Of a DNA stretch of 64,000 bases, positions 46,245 to 56,371 are shown in pieces. The position numbers and the translations under genes were made by a program. Below the pieces are notes generated by a model. The model had not been told where the DNA came from, made no database searches, and was given only the letters and a program-made list of their open reading frames with translations. How positions within the stretch are numbered: the stretch's first letter is position 1; the number at the start of each line of letters is the position of its first letter. Origin of the DNA: Polynucleobacter sp. AP-Capit-er-40B-B4 (GTDB lineage: Bacteria > Pseudomonadota > Gammaproteobacteria > Burkholderiales > Burkholderiaceae); contig NZ_JACVOV010000002.1 in assembly GCF_018882245.1 (NCBI RefSeq), forward strand, positions 434,001 to 498,000, given 5' to 3'.

Positions 46245-46865
46245 TTATTTAGCCTTTTGCTCTAAAAGTTGAATACGCTTTTCCATGCGATCCACCGATT
46301 CGCGTAATTCGCTTAATTCAGATTTACGCACCATAAAATCTCGCTTATTTAAAAGCACCTTTCTCTCTTCGCTGACATACTCCACTACATTGTCCAGCAA
46401 ATCACCAGCAGCAGAGCGAGTAGCGGAGACAAACTTTTTCCCCTGTCTTACCGCAAAGTTTGCTGGTGCATCGCCCACTAAACGCGCTAAATCTTCCTCG
46501 TACTCCCAACGCAGCTGTCCAGCAAGACGACCCAATAGTTGAGCCAAGTCTGCATCGCCAGTAATTTTTACCGCCTTGAAGGCTTGCTCGCGTAATGAAC
46601 CAGTGCTGCCAGCCAAATCACTCAGCGCCTTTGAGGAAACCTCTAGAGTAAGTGCAGGAGCCTCAATTTCTTTTAGGCTAGCCAATAAACCATCAGGCTT
46701 TATCTCAAAACATAGGTCGCCCAACGGAAGCTGCAACAAAATGGTTTTATTAGCATGGCGAGACAACTCAGCACATGCCCATGGCTCACTAGCTAAAACA
46801 TGATTAATCCCCCGGCAGGCAGCGCTGGAGGCAATCGTATGGGTGGTTGAGAAACGTGTGTTCAT
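46245..46865 (-). CDS. ubiJ: Ubiquinone biosynthesis accessory factor UbiJ (SCP2 domain)
   Basis: A 206-aa protein with an N-terminal SCP2 lipid-binding domain (about 20-120, [14 protein letters not shown]... [12 protein letters not shown]) and a C-terminal coiled coil ([20 protein letters not shown]). UbiJ binds quinone intermediates in the soluble Ubi complex. The location between ubiE and ubiB confirms the family. The ATG at 46865 lies only six bases after the terminator at 46872-46897 and has no Shine-Dalgarno sequence; a longer in-frame reading from 46952 would run through the terminator. The start and mode of expression are therefore uncertain. ubiB follows after two bases. Confidence 0.88.
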   Translation of the reverse strand: MNTRFSTTHTIASSAACRGINHVLASEPWACAELSRHANKTILLQLPLGDLCFEIKPDGLLASLKEIEAPALTLEVSSKALSDLAGSTGSLREQAFKAVKITGDADLAQLLGRLAGQLRWEYEEDLARLVGDAPANFAVRQGKKFVSATRSAAGDLLDNVVEYVSEERKVLLNKRDFMVRKSELSELRESVDRMEKRIQLLEQKAK

Positions 46866-46871
46866 AAGTGT

Positions 46872-46897
46872 AAAAAACCCGCACAAGTGCGGGTTTT
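46872..46897 (-). terminator. Terminator after the Tim44-like gene, immediately before ubiJ
   Basis: AAAACCCGCAC (46874-46884) and GTGCGGGTTTT (46887-46897) form a near-perfect stem, with a six-T run on the minus strand. It is 22 bp after the Tim44-like stop. The T run ends only six bases before the ubiJ ATG. Confidence 0.8.
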
Positions 46898-46918
46898 CCG
46901 ACGGCAAGTACCTAAAGC

Positions 46919-47830
46919 TTAAACCAACTGGGAGATACCCGCTAGTACCCAACCACCAGGACCCTCTACTGGCTTACTTAAATTCCAAATTTCGGAGAAG
47001 TCACTCGCTGGCGCGCCCTGTTGCTCACGAATCATGCCGCTAAACTGAACGCTGCAGAAATAATGTCCGTCAGCCGTTTCAATTCCCAAGAGCTGAGCAT
47101 TGATAGTGACCACATCCGTTTGATTGCTTGCATCAGTGCGACCCGCTAAATCCTGCTGGATCGTGGCAAACATTTCTGGGGTTGTAAATTCTCTCAAAGA
47201 AGCAAGATCACCTTGATCCCATGCTTTTTGCAAAGTTGCAAAATATTGTTTTGCATTCTCTAAGAATGTTTGCTGATCAAAACCGGGAGGCAAGGTTGAC
47301 TGAAATGCCTCAGGCTCGACGCTAACTCCGCCAAATGCGTTTGCAGCAGGAGTAAAAGCTGGCTCGTATCTTGGTGTCTGATCCAAGCCAGTACGCTGCA
47401 TTCCGTTAGAGGAAAGATTAGGGCTTTGACCTGCACTAGACATTTTTGGCATGAGCTTACGCATTACAAACATAATCGCAAAGCCTGCCAAAACGGCAAT
47501 CAGCAAACCAGTGATCAAAGAAGAGGCTGCCTCACCCAAACCAAAATGGGACAAGAGGTAACCAATACCCAAGCCGGCTGCTAAGCCACCCAAAATGCCA
47601 CCCATGCCACCAAAACGACTAGGTGCAGGAGCTTGTGGAGCTGGGGCAGGTGCAGCAGGCTGCGCTTGCTGTGCAGGTTTTTGTACTGGCGCAGCTTGCT
47701 TTTGCATTGGCGCACTTGGGGCTCTGCCTATACTCTTGCCGCCACCTAATCGAGCAGCATCAGCATGACCCACTGTTGCAAAAATTAAAGTAAGACTTAA
47801 AAGTATTGCTTTAAAAAAATGTTTATTCAT
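46919..47830 (-). CDS. Tim44-like domain membrane protein
   Basis: A 303-aa protein. The start at 47830 follows GGGAG by ten bases and gives a signal peptide (MNKHFFKAILLSLTLIFATV, cleavage near HADA). A Pro/Ala/Gln-rich low-complexity linker (about 50-80) leads to a glycine-rich hydrophobic stretch (GGMGGILGGLAAGLGIGYLL) and a membrane helix (about 113-132). The C-terminal half (about 185-303) is a Tim44/MlaC-like NTF2 fold ending VEGPGGWVLAGISQLV. Role unknown; in mitochondria Tim44 aids protein import, but bacterial members lack that context. It sits between ubiE and ubiJ, the usual betaproteobacterial position. Confidence 0.88.
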   Translation of the reverse strand: MNKHFFKAILLSLTLIFATVGHADAARLGGGKSIGRAPSAPMQKQAAPVQKPAQQAQPAAPAPAPQAPAPSRFGGMGGILGGLAAGLGIGYLLSHFGLGEAASSLITGLLIAVLAGFAIMFVMRKLMPKMSSAGQSPNLSSNGMQRTGLDQTPRYEPAFTPAANAFGGVSVEPEAFQSTLPPGFDQQTFLENAKQYFATLQKAWDQGDLASLREFTTPEMFATIQQDLAGRTDASNQTDVVTINAQLLGIETADGHYFCSVQFSGMIREQQGAPASDFSEIWNLSKPVEGPGGWVLAGISQLV

Positions 47831-47898
47831 GAATCTGTACTCCCTCTTATAACTGCTCAATTTCTTTAGTTTTTAAGGCAATAAAAACTATACAACCA

Positions 47899-48642
47899 TC
47901 AGTATTTAATTCCAATATGTAGGGCAACGATACCCCCAGTCATCCTATGGGTTTCCACTTCGTCAAAACCCACTCCTAGCATCATTTCTTTGAGGGTTTG
48001 GGCATCAGGATGCATGCGAATAGATTCCGCCAAATAACGATAGCTCTCTGAATCTTGCGCAATCTTCTCGCCCAGCCATGGCAAAACCTTAAAAGAATAG
48101 GTGTCATATACCGGCTGCAAAAAGGCATCTGGCTTCGAAAACTCCAATACCAATACGCGGCCACCCGGCTTTATTACCCGACGCATTTCACCTAAAGCTA
48201 CCTCTTTGTGCGTCATATTGCGCAAACCAAAAGCAACCGTCACTACGTCAAAATGATTATTGGGAAATGGAATCTTTTCCGCATCAAACTGTACACAGGG
48301 CAAAGCCATTCCCCGGTCTAAGAGTCGATCGCGACCAACTCCCAGCATGGAGGCATTAATGTCGCTCAACCAAACCTGAGCATCAGGATTGCGGCCCCAG
48401 TCAGCTGCTTTTGCAAAAGCTGCAGCCAAATCACCAGTACCGCCAGCGATGTCTAAAACCTTTTGGCCAGGACGAACATTTGCGCGCGCAATCGTAATTT
48501 TTTTCCAAATACGATGTAAGCCAAATGACATCAAATCATTCATTACATCGTATTTACTGGCTACCGAGTGAAATACTTCAGCAACCTTGCCGGCCTTCTC
48601 AGCCTCATCAACGCTTTGATAACCAAAGTGCGTTTTACTCAT
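47899..48642 (-). CDS. ubiE: Ubiquinone/menaquinone C-methyltransferase UbiE
   Basis: A 247-aa SAM-dependent methyltransferase that C-methylates the demethoxy-benzoquinol ring. The start at 48642 ([16 protein letters not shown]) follows GGAAG, and its A is shared with the stop of the DUF971 gene (TAATG). SAM motif I is [14 protein letters not shown]; the UbiE signatures [17 protein letters not shown] and [11 protein letters not shown] are both present. Length matches the family. Translational coupling to DUF971 upstream is likely. The Tim44-like gene follows 68 bp downstream. Confidence 0.97.
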   Translation of the reverse strand: MSKTHFGYQSVDEAEKAGKVAEVFHSVASKYDVMNDLMSFGLHRIWKKITIARANVRPGQKVLDIAGGTGDLAAAFAKAADWGRNPDAQVWLSDINASMLGVGRDRLLDRGMALPCVQFDAEKIPFPNNHFDVVTVAFGLRNMTHKEVALGEMRRVIKPGGRVLVLEFSKPDAFLQPVYDTYSFKVLPWLGEKIAQDSESYRYLAESIRMHPDAQTLKEMMLGVGFDEVETHRMTGGIVALHIGIKY

Positions 48643-49040
48643 TAGTGACTTCCACAAGAATGACCGCCCGACTGTCCTGCCTGCGCCATAGGCGCGTCAC
48701 GATCAAGACCAGCAGCAGCCAATTTATCTAAATGCTCTTTCCATAATTGCTCTTGGTTTTCGCATAAAAAATATAAAAAATCCCAAGAGTACAAACCTGA
48801 ATCATGCCCATCAGAAAAGCTCGGCTTGAGGGCGTAGTGGCCAACGGGCTCAATATTCGCAATCAAAACATCACGCTTACCAGTTTGCAATGTTTCTTGT
48901 CCAGGTCCATGACCTTGAACTTCAGCGGAAGGAGATAGGACTCTTAAAAACTCAAATGGCAATTTATAAGTCTGGCCATTCTCGTATGAAAGCTCTAGCA
49001 CCTTAGACTGTTGATGCACAACGATGTTGCTTGGAATCAT
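48642..49040 (-). CDS. DUF971 (GBBH-like N-terminal domain) protein
   Basis: A 132-aa protein that matches the DUF971 / gamma-butyrobetaine hydroxylase-like N-terminal family through [34 protein letters not shown] spacing and the motif [25 protein letters not shown]. The C-terminus [11 protein letters not shown] is rich in His and Cys and could bind metal. In other proteobacteria the family has been tied to Fe-S or cofactor metabolism but has no settled function. It is linked by TAATG junctions to both the giant oxidoreductase upstream and ubiE downstream, so the three are strictly co-translated. Confidence 0.9.
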   Translation of the reverse strand: MIPSNIVVHQQSKVLELSYENGQTYKLPFEFLRVLSPSAEVQGHGPGQETLQTGKRDVLIANIEPVGHYALKPSFSDGHDSGLYSWDFLYFLCENQEQLWKEHLDKLAAAGLDRDAPMAQAGQSGGHSCGSH

Positions 49041-52000
49041 TAAACGAGAACCCTCTCAATACCACCTTGGTTTGCTTTAGCAACGTAGTCCTGCATCCAG
49101 TCTTTACCTAACAACTTCTGCGCCATCTCAACTACGATGTAATCCGCTGTTGTGTCGCTATCCGCATCAAAACGTGTCAGACCCTGCAGGCAAGATGGGC
49201 AGCTAGTCAGTACTTTGACATCACCAGTGAAATCATCCTTACGCAATTCATTGGCAGCTTTTTCCATTTCAATCTGCTTACGGAAACGAACTTGTGTAGA
49301 AATATCGGGACGAGTTACAGCCAGAGTTCCAGACTCGCCACAGCAACGATCATTTTTAGCAATAGCTTTACCATCTTCGAGTTGGATTAACTCATTGACT
49401 GTCTTCAATGGATCCTGCAACTTCATTGGTGAGTGGCAAGGATCGTGATACATATATTTCACGCCAGTGACGCCAGAGAGCTTCACGCCCTTTTCAGCCA
49501 AGAACTCATGAATATCAATAATTCGGCAGCCAGGGAAAATCTGCTCAAACTGATAGCCAGCCAACTGGTCATAACAAGTGCCGCATGAAACTACGACGGT
49601 CTTGATATCCAAATAATTCAGGGTATTAGCAACGCGGTGGAATAGGACACGGTTATCCGTAATCATCTTCTCAGCTTTATCAAAGTCGCCATTGCCGCGC
49701 TGTGGGTAGCCGCAACAAAGGTAGCCCGGAGGTAGTACCGTTTGCACGCCTACATTCCACAACATAGCCTGAGTAGCCAAACCTACCTGTGAGAACAAAC
49801 GCTCAGATCCGCAACCGGGGAAATAAAATACTGCCTCAGTATCCGCAGAAGTTGTTTTGGGATCCCGAATAATTGGCACGTAGTTAGCATCTTCAATATC
49901 CAATAATGCGCGAGCGGTTTTCTTAGGCAAATTGCCTGGCATCTTTTTGTTAACAAAGAAGATCACCTGCTCTTTAACACTCGGCTTACCTACCGTTGCA
50001 GGAGGGTGTGCTGTTTGTTGTTTGGCAAACTTGCGCAGAACGTCATTACCCAAGCGCTGCAACTTGTAACCCCAACCAATCATCGTCTTGCGGGCAAGAT
50101 GAATGCTTTCAGGGCTGGTCGCATTAAGGAAGAACATCGACGCAGCAGTACCAGGATTAAAACGTTGCTGGCCCATCTTACGCAATAAATTACGCATGTT
50201 CATGGTGACGTCACCAAAGTCGATCTTGACCGGACAAGGTGTCAAACACTTGTGACATACGGTGCAATGCGCAGCTACATCGTCAAACATTTCCCAATGA
50301 CGAATCGAAACACCACGACGCGTCTGCTCTTCATACAAGAAAGCCTCAATTAATAATGAGGTTGCTAGAATCTTATCGCGCGGGCTGTAGAGTAAATTTG
50401 CACGCGGTACGTGTGTAGAACACACTGGCTTGCACTTACCACAGCGCAAGCAATCCTTCACGCTATCAGCAATGGCGCCAATATCACTTTGTTGCATGAT
50501 GATCGACTCATGGCCCATCAAGCCAAAGCTTGGTGTGTAGGCCATACTCAGATCAGCATGTGGCATTAGTTTGCCTTTGTTAAAACGACCTTCTGGATCA
50601 ACGCGATTCTTATAGCTTCGGAAGTCTTTTAACTCGGCTTCAGTTAAATACTCTAGTTTGGTAATGCCAATACCATGCTCGCCAGAAATCACGCCATCCA
50701 ATGAGCGCGCTAACTTCATGATGCGGTCGACGGCACGATGTGCATCTTGCAACATCTCGTAGTCATCAGAGTTCACGGGAATATTGGTGTGTACGTTACC
50801 GTCACCCGCATGCATGTGCAAAGCTACAAACACGCGCTTACGCAAAATGTTTTTGTGAATGGCTTCCAACTCAGTAAGGATGGGCTCAAACGCCAGACCA
50901 CCAAAGATGATGCGCAACTCTGAACGCACTTCATCTTTCCAGGAAGCACGCAAGCTGTAATCCTGCAGACGGGGGAAATAAGAGTCCATCTGCGTGAGCC
51001 AATCAGCCCAACGAGTACGCACCTTAGCAATTAACTCCAAAGCCTGTTGAACGCGATCGCCCAAGATTTCTGCTGTTGGAATTTCGTACTCAGCATCACT
51101 CTTACCAAGTGGTAGAGCACTCTTCTTCAAGAAAGCTTCTAGACCATCGAGTACTTGCAGCTTGTTTTTAAGTGAGAGTTCAATATTGATACGATCAATT
51201 CCGTCGGTGTACTCGCCCATACGTGGCAAAGGAATTACGACGTCTTCATTGATCTTAAATGCGTTGGTATGACGAGCAATTGCTGCTGTACGAGCGCGAT
51301 CTAGCCAAAACTTCTTACGCGCTTCTGCGCTAACGGCAACAAAGCCCTCGCCAACCCGTAAGTTGGCCATCCGCACTACTTCGCTCGTTGCAGCTGCTAC
51401 AGCCTCTTCATCATCACCAGCAATATCGCCAATCAACACCATCTTCGGCAAGCTATTACGCTTAGATTTTGTTGAGTAACCAACCGCTCTTAAATAACGA
51501 TCATCTAAATGCTCAAGACCAGCCAAAATTGGCCCACCTTGTTTGCTGAGACCGTCTAAGTAAGCCTTGATTTCTACAATGCTCGGAATGGCTTCGCGTG
51601 CTTGACCAAAAAACTCTAAACAAACCGTGCGCATGAATTTAGGCATACGATGCAACACCCAAGTTGCGCTAGTAATCAAACCATCGCAACCTTCTTTTTG
51701 CACACCAGGTAATCCTGATAAAAACTTATCAGTAACGTCTTTTCCTAAACCCTCTTTACGGAAACGTTTGCCTTCAACTTCTAATAATTCTGTTTTGAGA
51801 ACGCGCTGACCAGGTTCACTAGTCCCATCAGACCAAGTCAACTGAAAACGTACCATTGCCACATCATGAATCTTGCCCATGTTGTGATCAAGACGCACAA
51901 CATCCAACCAGTTACCCTCTGGATCAACCATGCGCCAGCTAGCGAGATTATCTAAAGCCGTTCCCCAGAGAACTGCTTTTTTACCGCCAGCATTCATTGC

Positions 52001-52879
52001 AATATTGCCGCCTATACAGCTGGCATCTGCAGAGGTAGGATCGACCGCAAACACAAGTCCAGCAAGCTCCGCAGCATCTGATACGCGGCGAGTAACAACG
52101 CCAGCGCCCGTGAAGATAGTTGACACTTCGCGGTCAAGGCCAGGAAGTTTTTTAGCTTTAACGCCGCCAATATCTTGCAACTTCTCAGTGTTAATGACTG
52201 CAGACATTGCATAGAGTGGAATTGCCCCACCGGTATAACCAGTGCCGCCTCCACGAGGAATAATAGTCAAGCCTAATTCAACGCAAGCTTTCACTAAACC
52301 TGGAATTTCGGATTCGTAATCAGGTTTTAATACAACGAGTGGAAACTCAACACGCCAATCGGTTGCATCAGTTACGTGAGCAGCACGTGATACGCCATCA
52401 AAACAAATATTGTCTGAAGCAGTGTGGCGGCCCAACTCTTTTTTGGCACGCTTACGAATGACTTCAACCTCTTTAAATCCGTTTTCAAAATTTTCAATGG
52501 CGCGATAGGCAGCGCTTAATAAAATTTCGACTTGATCAGCAGAATCGCCACTATTGCGCTTCTTGACTTCGCCCAAGCGATGCCAGAGCGCATCGATTAA
52601 CTGCTTGCGACGATTTGGACTATCAAGCAAGTCATCTTGCAAGAATGGGTTACGTTGAACAACCCAGATATCACCGAGAATTTCAAATAACATCCGCGCA
52701 GAACGGCCAGTACGGCGAACGCCACGTAAGCTATTTAGAACGCGCCATGACTCCTCGCCCAACAGGCGAATAACAATCTCTCGATCGGAAAAGGAGGTGT
52801 AGTTGTAGGGAATTTCACGCAGACGGGGGGAACCCGCCTCAGCGTCCAACAACTGGTTCAAAGCTAGTGGGGCGTTCAT
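49040..52879 (-). CDS. Giant FAD-linked / Fe-S oxidoreductase with DUF3683 domain (GlcD-GlcF-like fusion)
   Basis: A 1279-aa multidomain protein. Order: N-terminal DUF3683 region (about 20-160); FAD-binding PCMH-type domain (about 175-340, [14 protein letters not shown]); vanillyl-oxidase-type C-terminal domain (about 430-770, [15 protein letters not shown] near 693 and [13 protein letters not shown]); two 4Fe-4S motifs ([11 protein letters not shown] near 808 and [12 protein letters not shown] near 876); and two CCG domains (CCGYPQRG near 1055, CCGESG near 1178). It looks like a fusion of a D-2-hydroxyacid dehydrogenase with its electron-transfer subunit. Substrate unknown; D-lactate or glycolate are guesses. 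Quinone as electron acceptor fits the ubi genes downstream. Confidence 0.9.
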   Translation of the reverse strand: MNAPLALNQLLDAEAGSPRLREIPYNYTSFSDREIVIRLLGEESWRVLNSLRGVRRTGRSARMLFEILGDIWVVQRNPFLQDDLLDSPNRRKQLIDALWHRLGEVKKRNSGDSADQVEILLSAAYRAIENFENGFKEVEVIRKRAKKELGRHTASDNICFDGVSRAAHVTDATDWRVEFPLVVLKPDYESEIPGLVKACVELGLTIIPRGGGTGYTGGAIPLYAMSAVINTEKLQDIGGVKAKKLPGLDREVSTIFTGAGVVTRRVSDAAELAGLVFAVDPTSADASCIGGNIAMNAGGKKAVLWGTALDNLASWRMVDPEGNWLDVVRLDHNMGKIHDVAMVRFQLTWSDGTSEPGQRVLKTELLEVEGKRFRKEGLGKDVTDKFLSGLPGVQKEGCDGLITSATWVLHRMPKFMRTVCLEFFGQAREAIPSIVEIKAYLDGLSKQGGPILAGLEHLDDRYLRAVGYSTKSKRNSLPKMVLIGDIAGDDEEAVAAATSEVVRMANLRVGEGFVAVSAEARKKFWLDRARTAAIARHTNAFKINEDVVIPLPRMGEYTDGIDRINIELSLKNKLQVLDGLEAFLKKSALPLGKSDAEYEIPTAEILGDRVQQALELIAKVRTRWADWLTQMDSYFPRLQDYSLRASWKDEVRSELRIIFGGLAFEPILTELEAIHKNILRKRVFVALHMHAGDGNVHTNIPVNSDDYEMLQDAHRAVDRIMKLARSLDGVISGEHGIGITKLEYLTEAELKDFRSYKNRVDPEGRFNKGKLMPHADLSMAYTPSFGLMGHESIIMQQSDIGAIADSVKDCLRCGKCKPVCSTHVPRANLLYSPRDKILATSLLIEAFLYEEQTRRGVSIRHWEMFDDVAAHCTVCHKCLTPCPVKIDFGDVTMNMRNLLRKMGQQRFNPGTAASMFFLNATSPESIHLARKTMIGWGYKLQRLGNDVLRKFAKQQTAHPPATVGKPSVKEQVIFFVNKKMPGNLPKKTARALLDIEDANYVPIIRDPKTTSADTEAVFYFPGCGSERLFSQVGLATQAMLWNVGVQTVLPPGYLCCGYPQRGNGDFDKAEKMITDNRVLFHRVANTLNYLDIKTVVVSCGTCYDQLAGYQFEQIFPGCRIIDIHEFLAEKGVKLSGVTGVKYMYHDPCHSPMKLQDPLKTVNELIQLEDGKAIAKNDRCCGESGTLAVTRPDISTQVRFRKQIEMEKAANELRKDDFTGDVKVLTSCPSCLQGLTRFDADSDTTADYIVVEMAQKLLGKDWMQDYVAKANQGGIERVLV

Positions 52880-52922
52880 AGCGACATATTTGATAAATAA
52901 GCATTTTAATAGAGCAATCCTG

Positions 52923-52935
52923 ATACTGGCAGTAT
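52923..52935. promoter_or_regulatory. Candidate operator palindrome in the oxidoreductase/ilvA divergent region
   Basis: ATACTG-G-CAGTAT is a 6-1-6 perfect palindrome in the 134-bp divergent intergenic region. Its length is near chance expectation for one region, so it is only a candidate regulator site. Confidence 0.25.
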
Positions 52936-53013
52936 TCCGAGAAACCTGCTCCCAAAATAGATAAACCCTTGCAAATCTAAGGGCTTAGGAGCCATCCGTG
53001 GTACGCTCATTGG

Positions 53014-54534
53014 ATGGCAACGAACTATTTAAAGAAAATTTTATCGGCTCGCGTCTATGACGTGGCCAGAGAAACCGAGCTTCAGCCGGCCCCTGAGCTG
53101 ACAAAGCGTTTGGGCAACCAGGTTCTCCTAAAAAGGGAAGATAACCAGCCGGTTTTCTCCTTCAAACTGCGTGGGGCCTATAACAAAATGGCCCATTTAC
53201 CCCCGGAAGCCTTAAAACGCGGGGTTATTGCAGCCTCTGCAGGCAATCATGCCCAAGGTGTTGCCCTATCGGCAGCCAAAATGAAGTGTAAAGCCGTCAT
53301 TGTGATGCCAATAACCACCCCTAGCGTCAAAATTGATGCTGTCAAGGCTCGTGGCGGATCTTGGGTCGAAATCATCCTTCATGGTGAATCCTACAGCGAT
53401 GCCTTCAAGCATTCTGAAGTTTTAGGTAAAAAACGGGGCCTCACTTTTGTTCACCCTTTTGATGATCCCGATGTCATTGCAGGCCAGGGAACTATCGCCC
53501 ACGAAATCTTTACTCAATATGAAAAACCAATTGATGCAGTATTTGTCGCTATTGGTGGTGGCGGTCTGATTGCAGGTATTGGTGAATACATCAAAGCAGT
53601 TAGTCCAAAGACAAAAGTAATTGGCGTTCAAGCCTCAGACTCAGATGCCATGAATCAATCACTCAAAGCGAATAAGCGCATTGAGATGAAAGATGTTGGC
53701 TTGTTCTCAGACGGCACCGCTGTGAAACTCGTTGGCAAAGAAACATTCCGTATTTGCAAAAAAGTAGTCGATGAAATTATCACTGTCGATACAGACGAAA
53801 TCTGTGCAGCAATTAATGATGTTTTCACCGATACTCGCAGCATTCTTGAACCTGCTGGCGCTCTTGCTATTGCCGGGATGAAGAAGTACGTTGAGAAAAA
53901 ACGGATAAAGAAGAAAACCTTAGTGGCTGTGGCTTGCGGGGCTAATATGAACTTTAGCCGCTTGCGCTTTGTAGCTGAACGCGCAGACGTTGGCGAGTTC
54001 CGCGAAGCCGTATTTGCAGTGACAATTCCCGAGGAGCGTGGCTCCTTCAAACGCTTCTGCGAATTACTAGGAAAACGTAACGTTACTGAATTTAACTACC
54101 GCATTGGCGATCAAAGTGAAGCGCACATTTTTGTAGGTATCAGCACGCAAAAAGCGGGTGATAGCGAGGCCATTGCAAAGCATTTCCGCAAGGCAAAGTT
54201 TGCAACGATTGACCTCACTCACGATGAATTAGCAAAGTCACATTTACGCCACATGGTGGGTGGACATTCTGCGCTTGCTAAAGATGAATTACTCTATCGA
54301 TTTGAATTTCCAGAACGTCCAGGCGCTCTGATGAAGTTTCTTACCAGTATGGCGCCAAACTGGAACATCAGCTTGTTCCACTATCGCAATCATGGCGCTG
54401 ACTATGGACGCATTTTGGTAGGTCTACAGGTCCCCAAGAATGAGCAGAAGAAATTCCAAAGCTTTCTGGCTGGTCTAGGCTATCCACACTGGGATGAGAG
54501 CAATAATCCCGCTTATCGCTTGTTTCTTAAATAA
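53014..54534 (+). CDS. ilvA: Threonine ammonia-lyase, biosynthetic
   Basis: A 506-aa PLP enzyme that makes 2-oxobutyrate from threonine for isoleucine synthesis. PLP Lys51 is in FSFKLRGAYNKM; the phosphate loop is IGGGGLIAGIGEY. Two ACT-like regulatory domains follow the catalytic core (about 330-506; ERGSFKRFCELLGKRN and ERPGALMKFLTSM), the arrangement that gives isoleucine feedback in the biosynthetic type, unlike the shorter catabolic TdcB. The ATG at 53014 has no clear Shine-Dalgarno sequence. Its stop shares a base with the next start (TAATG). It is divergent from the giant oxidoreductase. Confidence 0.97.
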   Translation: MATNYLKKILSARVYDVARETELQPAPELTKRLGNQVLLKREDNQPVFSFKLRGAYNKMAHLPPEALKRGVIAASAGNHAQGVALSAAKMKCKAVIVMPITTPSVKIDAVKARGGSWVEIILHGESYSDAFKHSEVLGKKRGLTFVHPFDDPDVIAGQGTIAHEIFTQYEKPIDAVFVAIGGGGLIAGIGEYIKAVSPKTKVIGVQASDSDAMNQSLKANKRIEMKDVGLFSDGTAVKLVGKETFRICKKVVDEIITVDTDEICAAINDVFTDTRSILEPAGALAIAGMKKYVEKKRIKKKTLVAVACGANMNFSRLRFVAERADVGEFREAVFAVTIPEERGSFKRFCELLGKRNVTEFNYRIGDQSEAHIFVGISTQKAGDSEAIAKHFRKAKFATIDLTHDELAKSHLRHMVGGHSALAKDELLYRFEFPERPGALMKFLTSMAPNWNISLFHYRNHGADYGRILVGLQVPKNEQKKFQSFLAGLGYPHWDESNNPAYRLFLK

Positions 54535-55442
54535 TGTCATACACACTCACCGGAAAACTCGTCGTCGCGATCTCCTCGCGCGCCCTGTTTGATTTCGAAG
54601 AAGAAAACCGCATCTTCGAATCTACCGATGACAGCGCTTATATGAAATTGCAGCTTGAGCGTTTGAGTGAAGCGGCCCAAAAAGGGGTGGCCTTTCCACT
54701 GGTTAAGAAACTACTCGCCTTTAATGAGGAGGGGGAGCAGCGCGTTGAAGTGGTAATCCTTTCTCGCAACGATCCTGTAAGCGGCTTACGCGTCTTCCGC
54801 TCTGCAGATCATCACGGCTTACATCTTGAGCGTGGCGTATTTACTAGAGGTCGCCCACCCTACCATTACCTACGCTCACTGCATGCCAATCTCTTTCTGT
54901 CTGCGAATGAAGATGATGTGAGAGCAACAATTGATGCTGGATTTCCAGCGGCGCGTGTATTTCCAGAATCTAGCAAAACAGCAGAGTCTCACCCGAATGA
55001 AATCCGCATTGCCTTTGACGGTGACGCGGTACTCTTTTCCGATGAGGCAGAACAAGTGTTTCAGAAAAAAGGACTAGAGGCCTTTGTTGATCATGAGAGC
55101 AAAAAGGTTGATATTCCCTTGCCTCCAGGCCCATTCAAGCCCTTGCTCGAAGCGCTCCACAGACTGCAACGTTCTACCAGTGAAAATGGCATGCGCATTC
55201 GTACCGCACTAGTAACAGCGCGTTCAGCGCCCGCACACGAGCGCGCCATTCGGACTCTGATGGCATGGGGTATTGATGTTGACGAAGCGATGTTCTTAGG
55301 CGGCCTCTCGAAGAGTGAGTTCTTAAGAGAATTTGAGCCGGACTTCTTCTTTGACGATCAAACTGGTCACTGCCAATCTGCAGCATCTGTTGCGCCAACA
55401 GGGCATGTAGTATCGGGTGTCTCTAACAAGCCCAAGAAATAA
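54534..55442 (+). CDS. 5'-nucleotidase (PF06189 family)
   Basis: A 302-aa cytosolic 5'-nucleotidase-like protein. Segments VAISSRALFDFEEENRIF, FPLVKKLLAFN, VILSRNDPVSGLRVF and RIAFDGDAVLFSDEAE match the 5'-nucleotidase family that includes eukaryotic cN-I. The last segment holds a DGDAVLFSDE pattern in place of the standard HAD DxDxT nucleophile motif. FLGGLSKSEFL and FFDDQTGHC near the C-terminus complete a HAD-like fold. It would dephosphorylate nucleoside monophosphates. It starts on the last base of ilvA and is followed eight bases later by queF, so the three form an operon. Confidence 0.85.
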   Translation: MSYTLTGKLVVAISSRALFDFEEENRIFESTDDSAYMKLQLERLSEAAQKGVAFPLVKKLLAFNEEGEQRVEVVILSRNDPVSGLRVFRSADHHGLHLERGVFTRGRPPYHYLRSLHANLFLSANEDDVRATIDAGFPAARVFPESSKTAESHPNEIRIAFDGDAVLFSDEAEQVFQKKGLEAFVDHESKKVDIPLPPGPFKPLLEALHRLQRSTSENGMRIRTALVTARSAPAHERAIRTLMAWGIDVDEAMFLGGLSKSEFLREFEPDFFFDDQTGHCQSAASVAPTGHVVSGVSNKPKK

Positions 55443-55450
55443 AACTATTC

Positions 55451-56278
55451 ATGGCAACACTTCCACTCGGACAATCTACGCAATACCCAGATCAATACGA
55501 TCCAAGCTTGTTATTTCCCATTCCAAGAATAGAAAATCGCAAGAAACTGGGTATCAAAGAAAATCAGGTGCTGCCGTTTGTTGGAGTAGATATTTGGAAT
55601 GCCTTTGAACTGAGTTGGCTCAACAAAAAAGGAAAGCCGCAAATTGCCTTGGCGGAGTTTCAAATTCCGGCTGACTCACCCAACATGATTGAGTCAAAAT
55701 CCTTTAAGTTGTATCTCAACAGCCTCAACAGCGCACGCTTTGAAGATGAGAATGAAGTTAAAGAAAGGCTGATTGCCGATCTATCAGCAGTTGCTGGCAG
55801 CAAAATTACTACACGCATCAACCCTACGGAAGTAATCTCAAAAAAGGGAATGCAAGAAATGGGTGGCATTTTGATGGATCGCCTGGATATTGAAGTTGAT
55901 CCAAACCTGCCTGCCGACCCAAGCCTACTGGGCGTGAATGAATCTTTTGGCCCAATTGAGCAATGCCTTGTATCCCACCTACTCAAATCCAATTGTCCAG
56001 TTACAGGTCAGCCTGATTGGGCTAGCGTGCAAATTCGCTATCAAGGTAGACCTATTCTGGAAGAAGGTTTATTGCGCTATCTGATTGGCTTTAGACAATT
56101 AGGTGAATTTCATGAGCATTGCGTAGAAACTATCTTTACGGATATCAAGCGTCAATGCAAGCCAGAGAAGTTATCTGTGTATGCGCGCTACACACGACGC
56201 GGTGGATTAGATATCAACCCTTTCCGTACCGATCACAATTCACCTTGGCCTGAAAATATTCGGCACGCACGGCAGTAA
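55451..56278 (+). CDS. queF: NADPH-dependent 7-cyano-7-deazaguanine reductase
   Basis: A 275-aa QueF of the long, two-domain (unimodular T-fold) type found in E. coli. Catalytic Cys182 is in KSNCPVTGQPDW and the partner Asp189 follows at the usual distance. The QueF signature ESKSFKLYLNS (81-91) is intact, as is GEFHEHCVE (218-226). It reduces preQ0 to preQ1 for queuosine in tRNA anticodons. No preQ1 riboswitch is seen in the short gap upstream, since it lies in an operon with ilvA and the nucleotidase. A bidirectional terminator follows. Confidence 0.97.
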   Translation: MATLPLGQSTQYPDQYDPSLLFPIPRIENRKKLGIKENQVLPFVGVDIWNAFELSWLNKKGKPQIALAEFQIPADSPNMIESKSFKLYLNSLNSARFEDENEVKERLIADLSAVAGSKITTRINPTEVISKKGMQEMGGILMDRLDIEVDPNLPADPSLLGVNESFGPIEQCLVSHLLKSNCPVTGQPDWASVQIRYQGRPILEEGLLRYLIGFRQLGEFHEHCVETIFTDIKRQCKPEKLSVYARYTRRGGLDINPFRTDHNSPWPENIRHARQ

Positions 56279-56300
56279 TGAATTGCATCAGCAGCCAAAT

Positions 56301-56336
56301 AAAAACCCCTTGTAGGAAATCCTAGAAGGGGTTTTT
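56301..56336. terminator. Bidirectional terminator between queF and ssb
   Basis: AAAAACCCCTT and AAGGGGTTTTT flank an inner TAGG/CCTA stem, giving a long imperfect hairpin with T runs on both strands. It serves queF (plus) and ssb (minus), whose stops are 23 and 36 bp away. Confidence 0.85.
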
Positions 56337-56371
56337 GCTATTGCGGCATTTACCGCATTAGTTGATATTCC

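Noticed and set aside
52880..53013. tRNA or small RNA gene in the oxidoreductase/ilvA intergenic region
   Set aside because: No cloverleaf, no convincing promoter-terminator pair; only a short palindrome at 52923-52935.
55443..55450. preQ1 riboswitch upstream of queF
   Set aside because: The gap to the previous gene is eight bases; there is no room for an aptamer.
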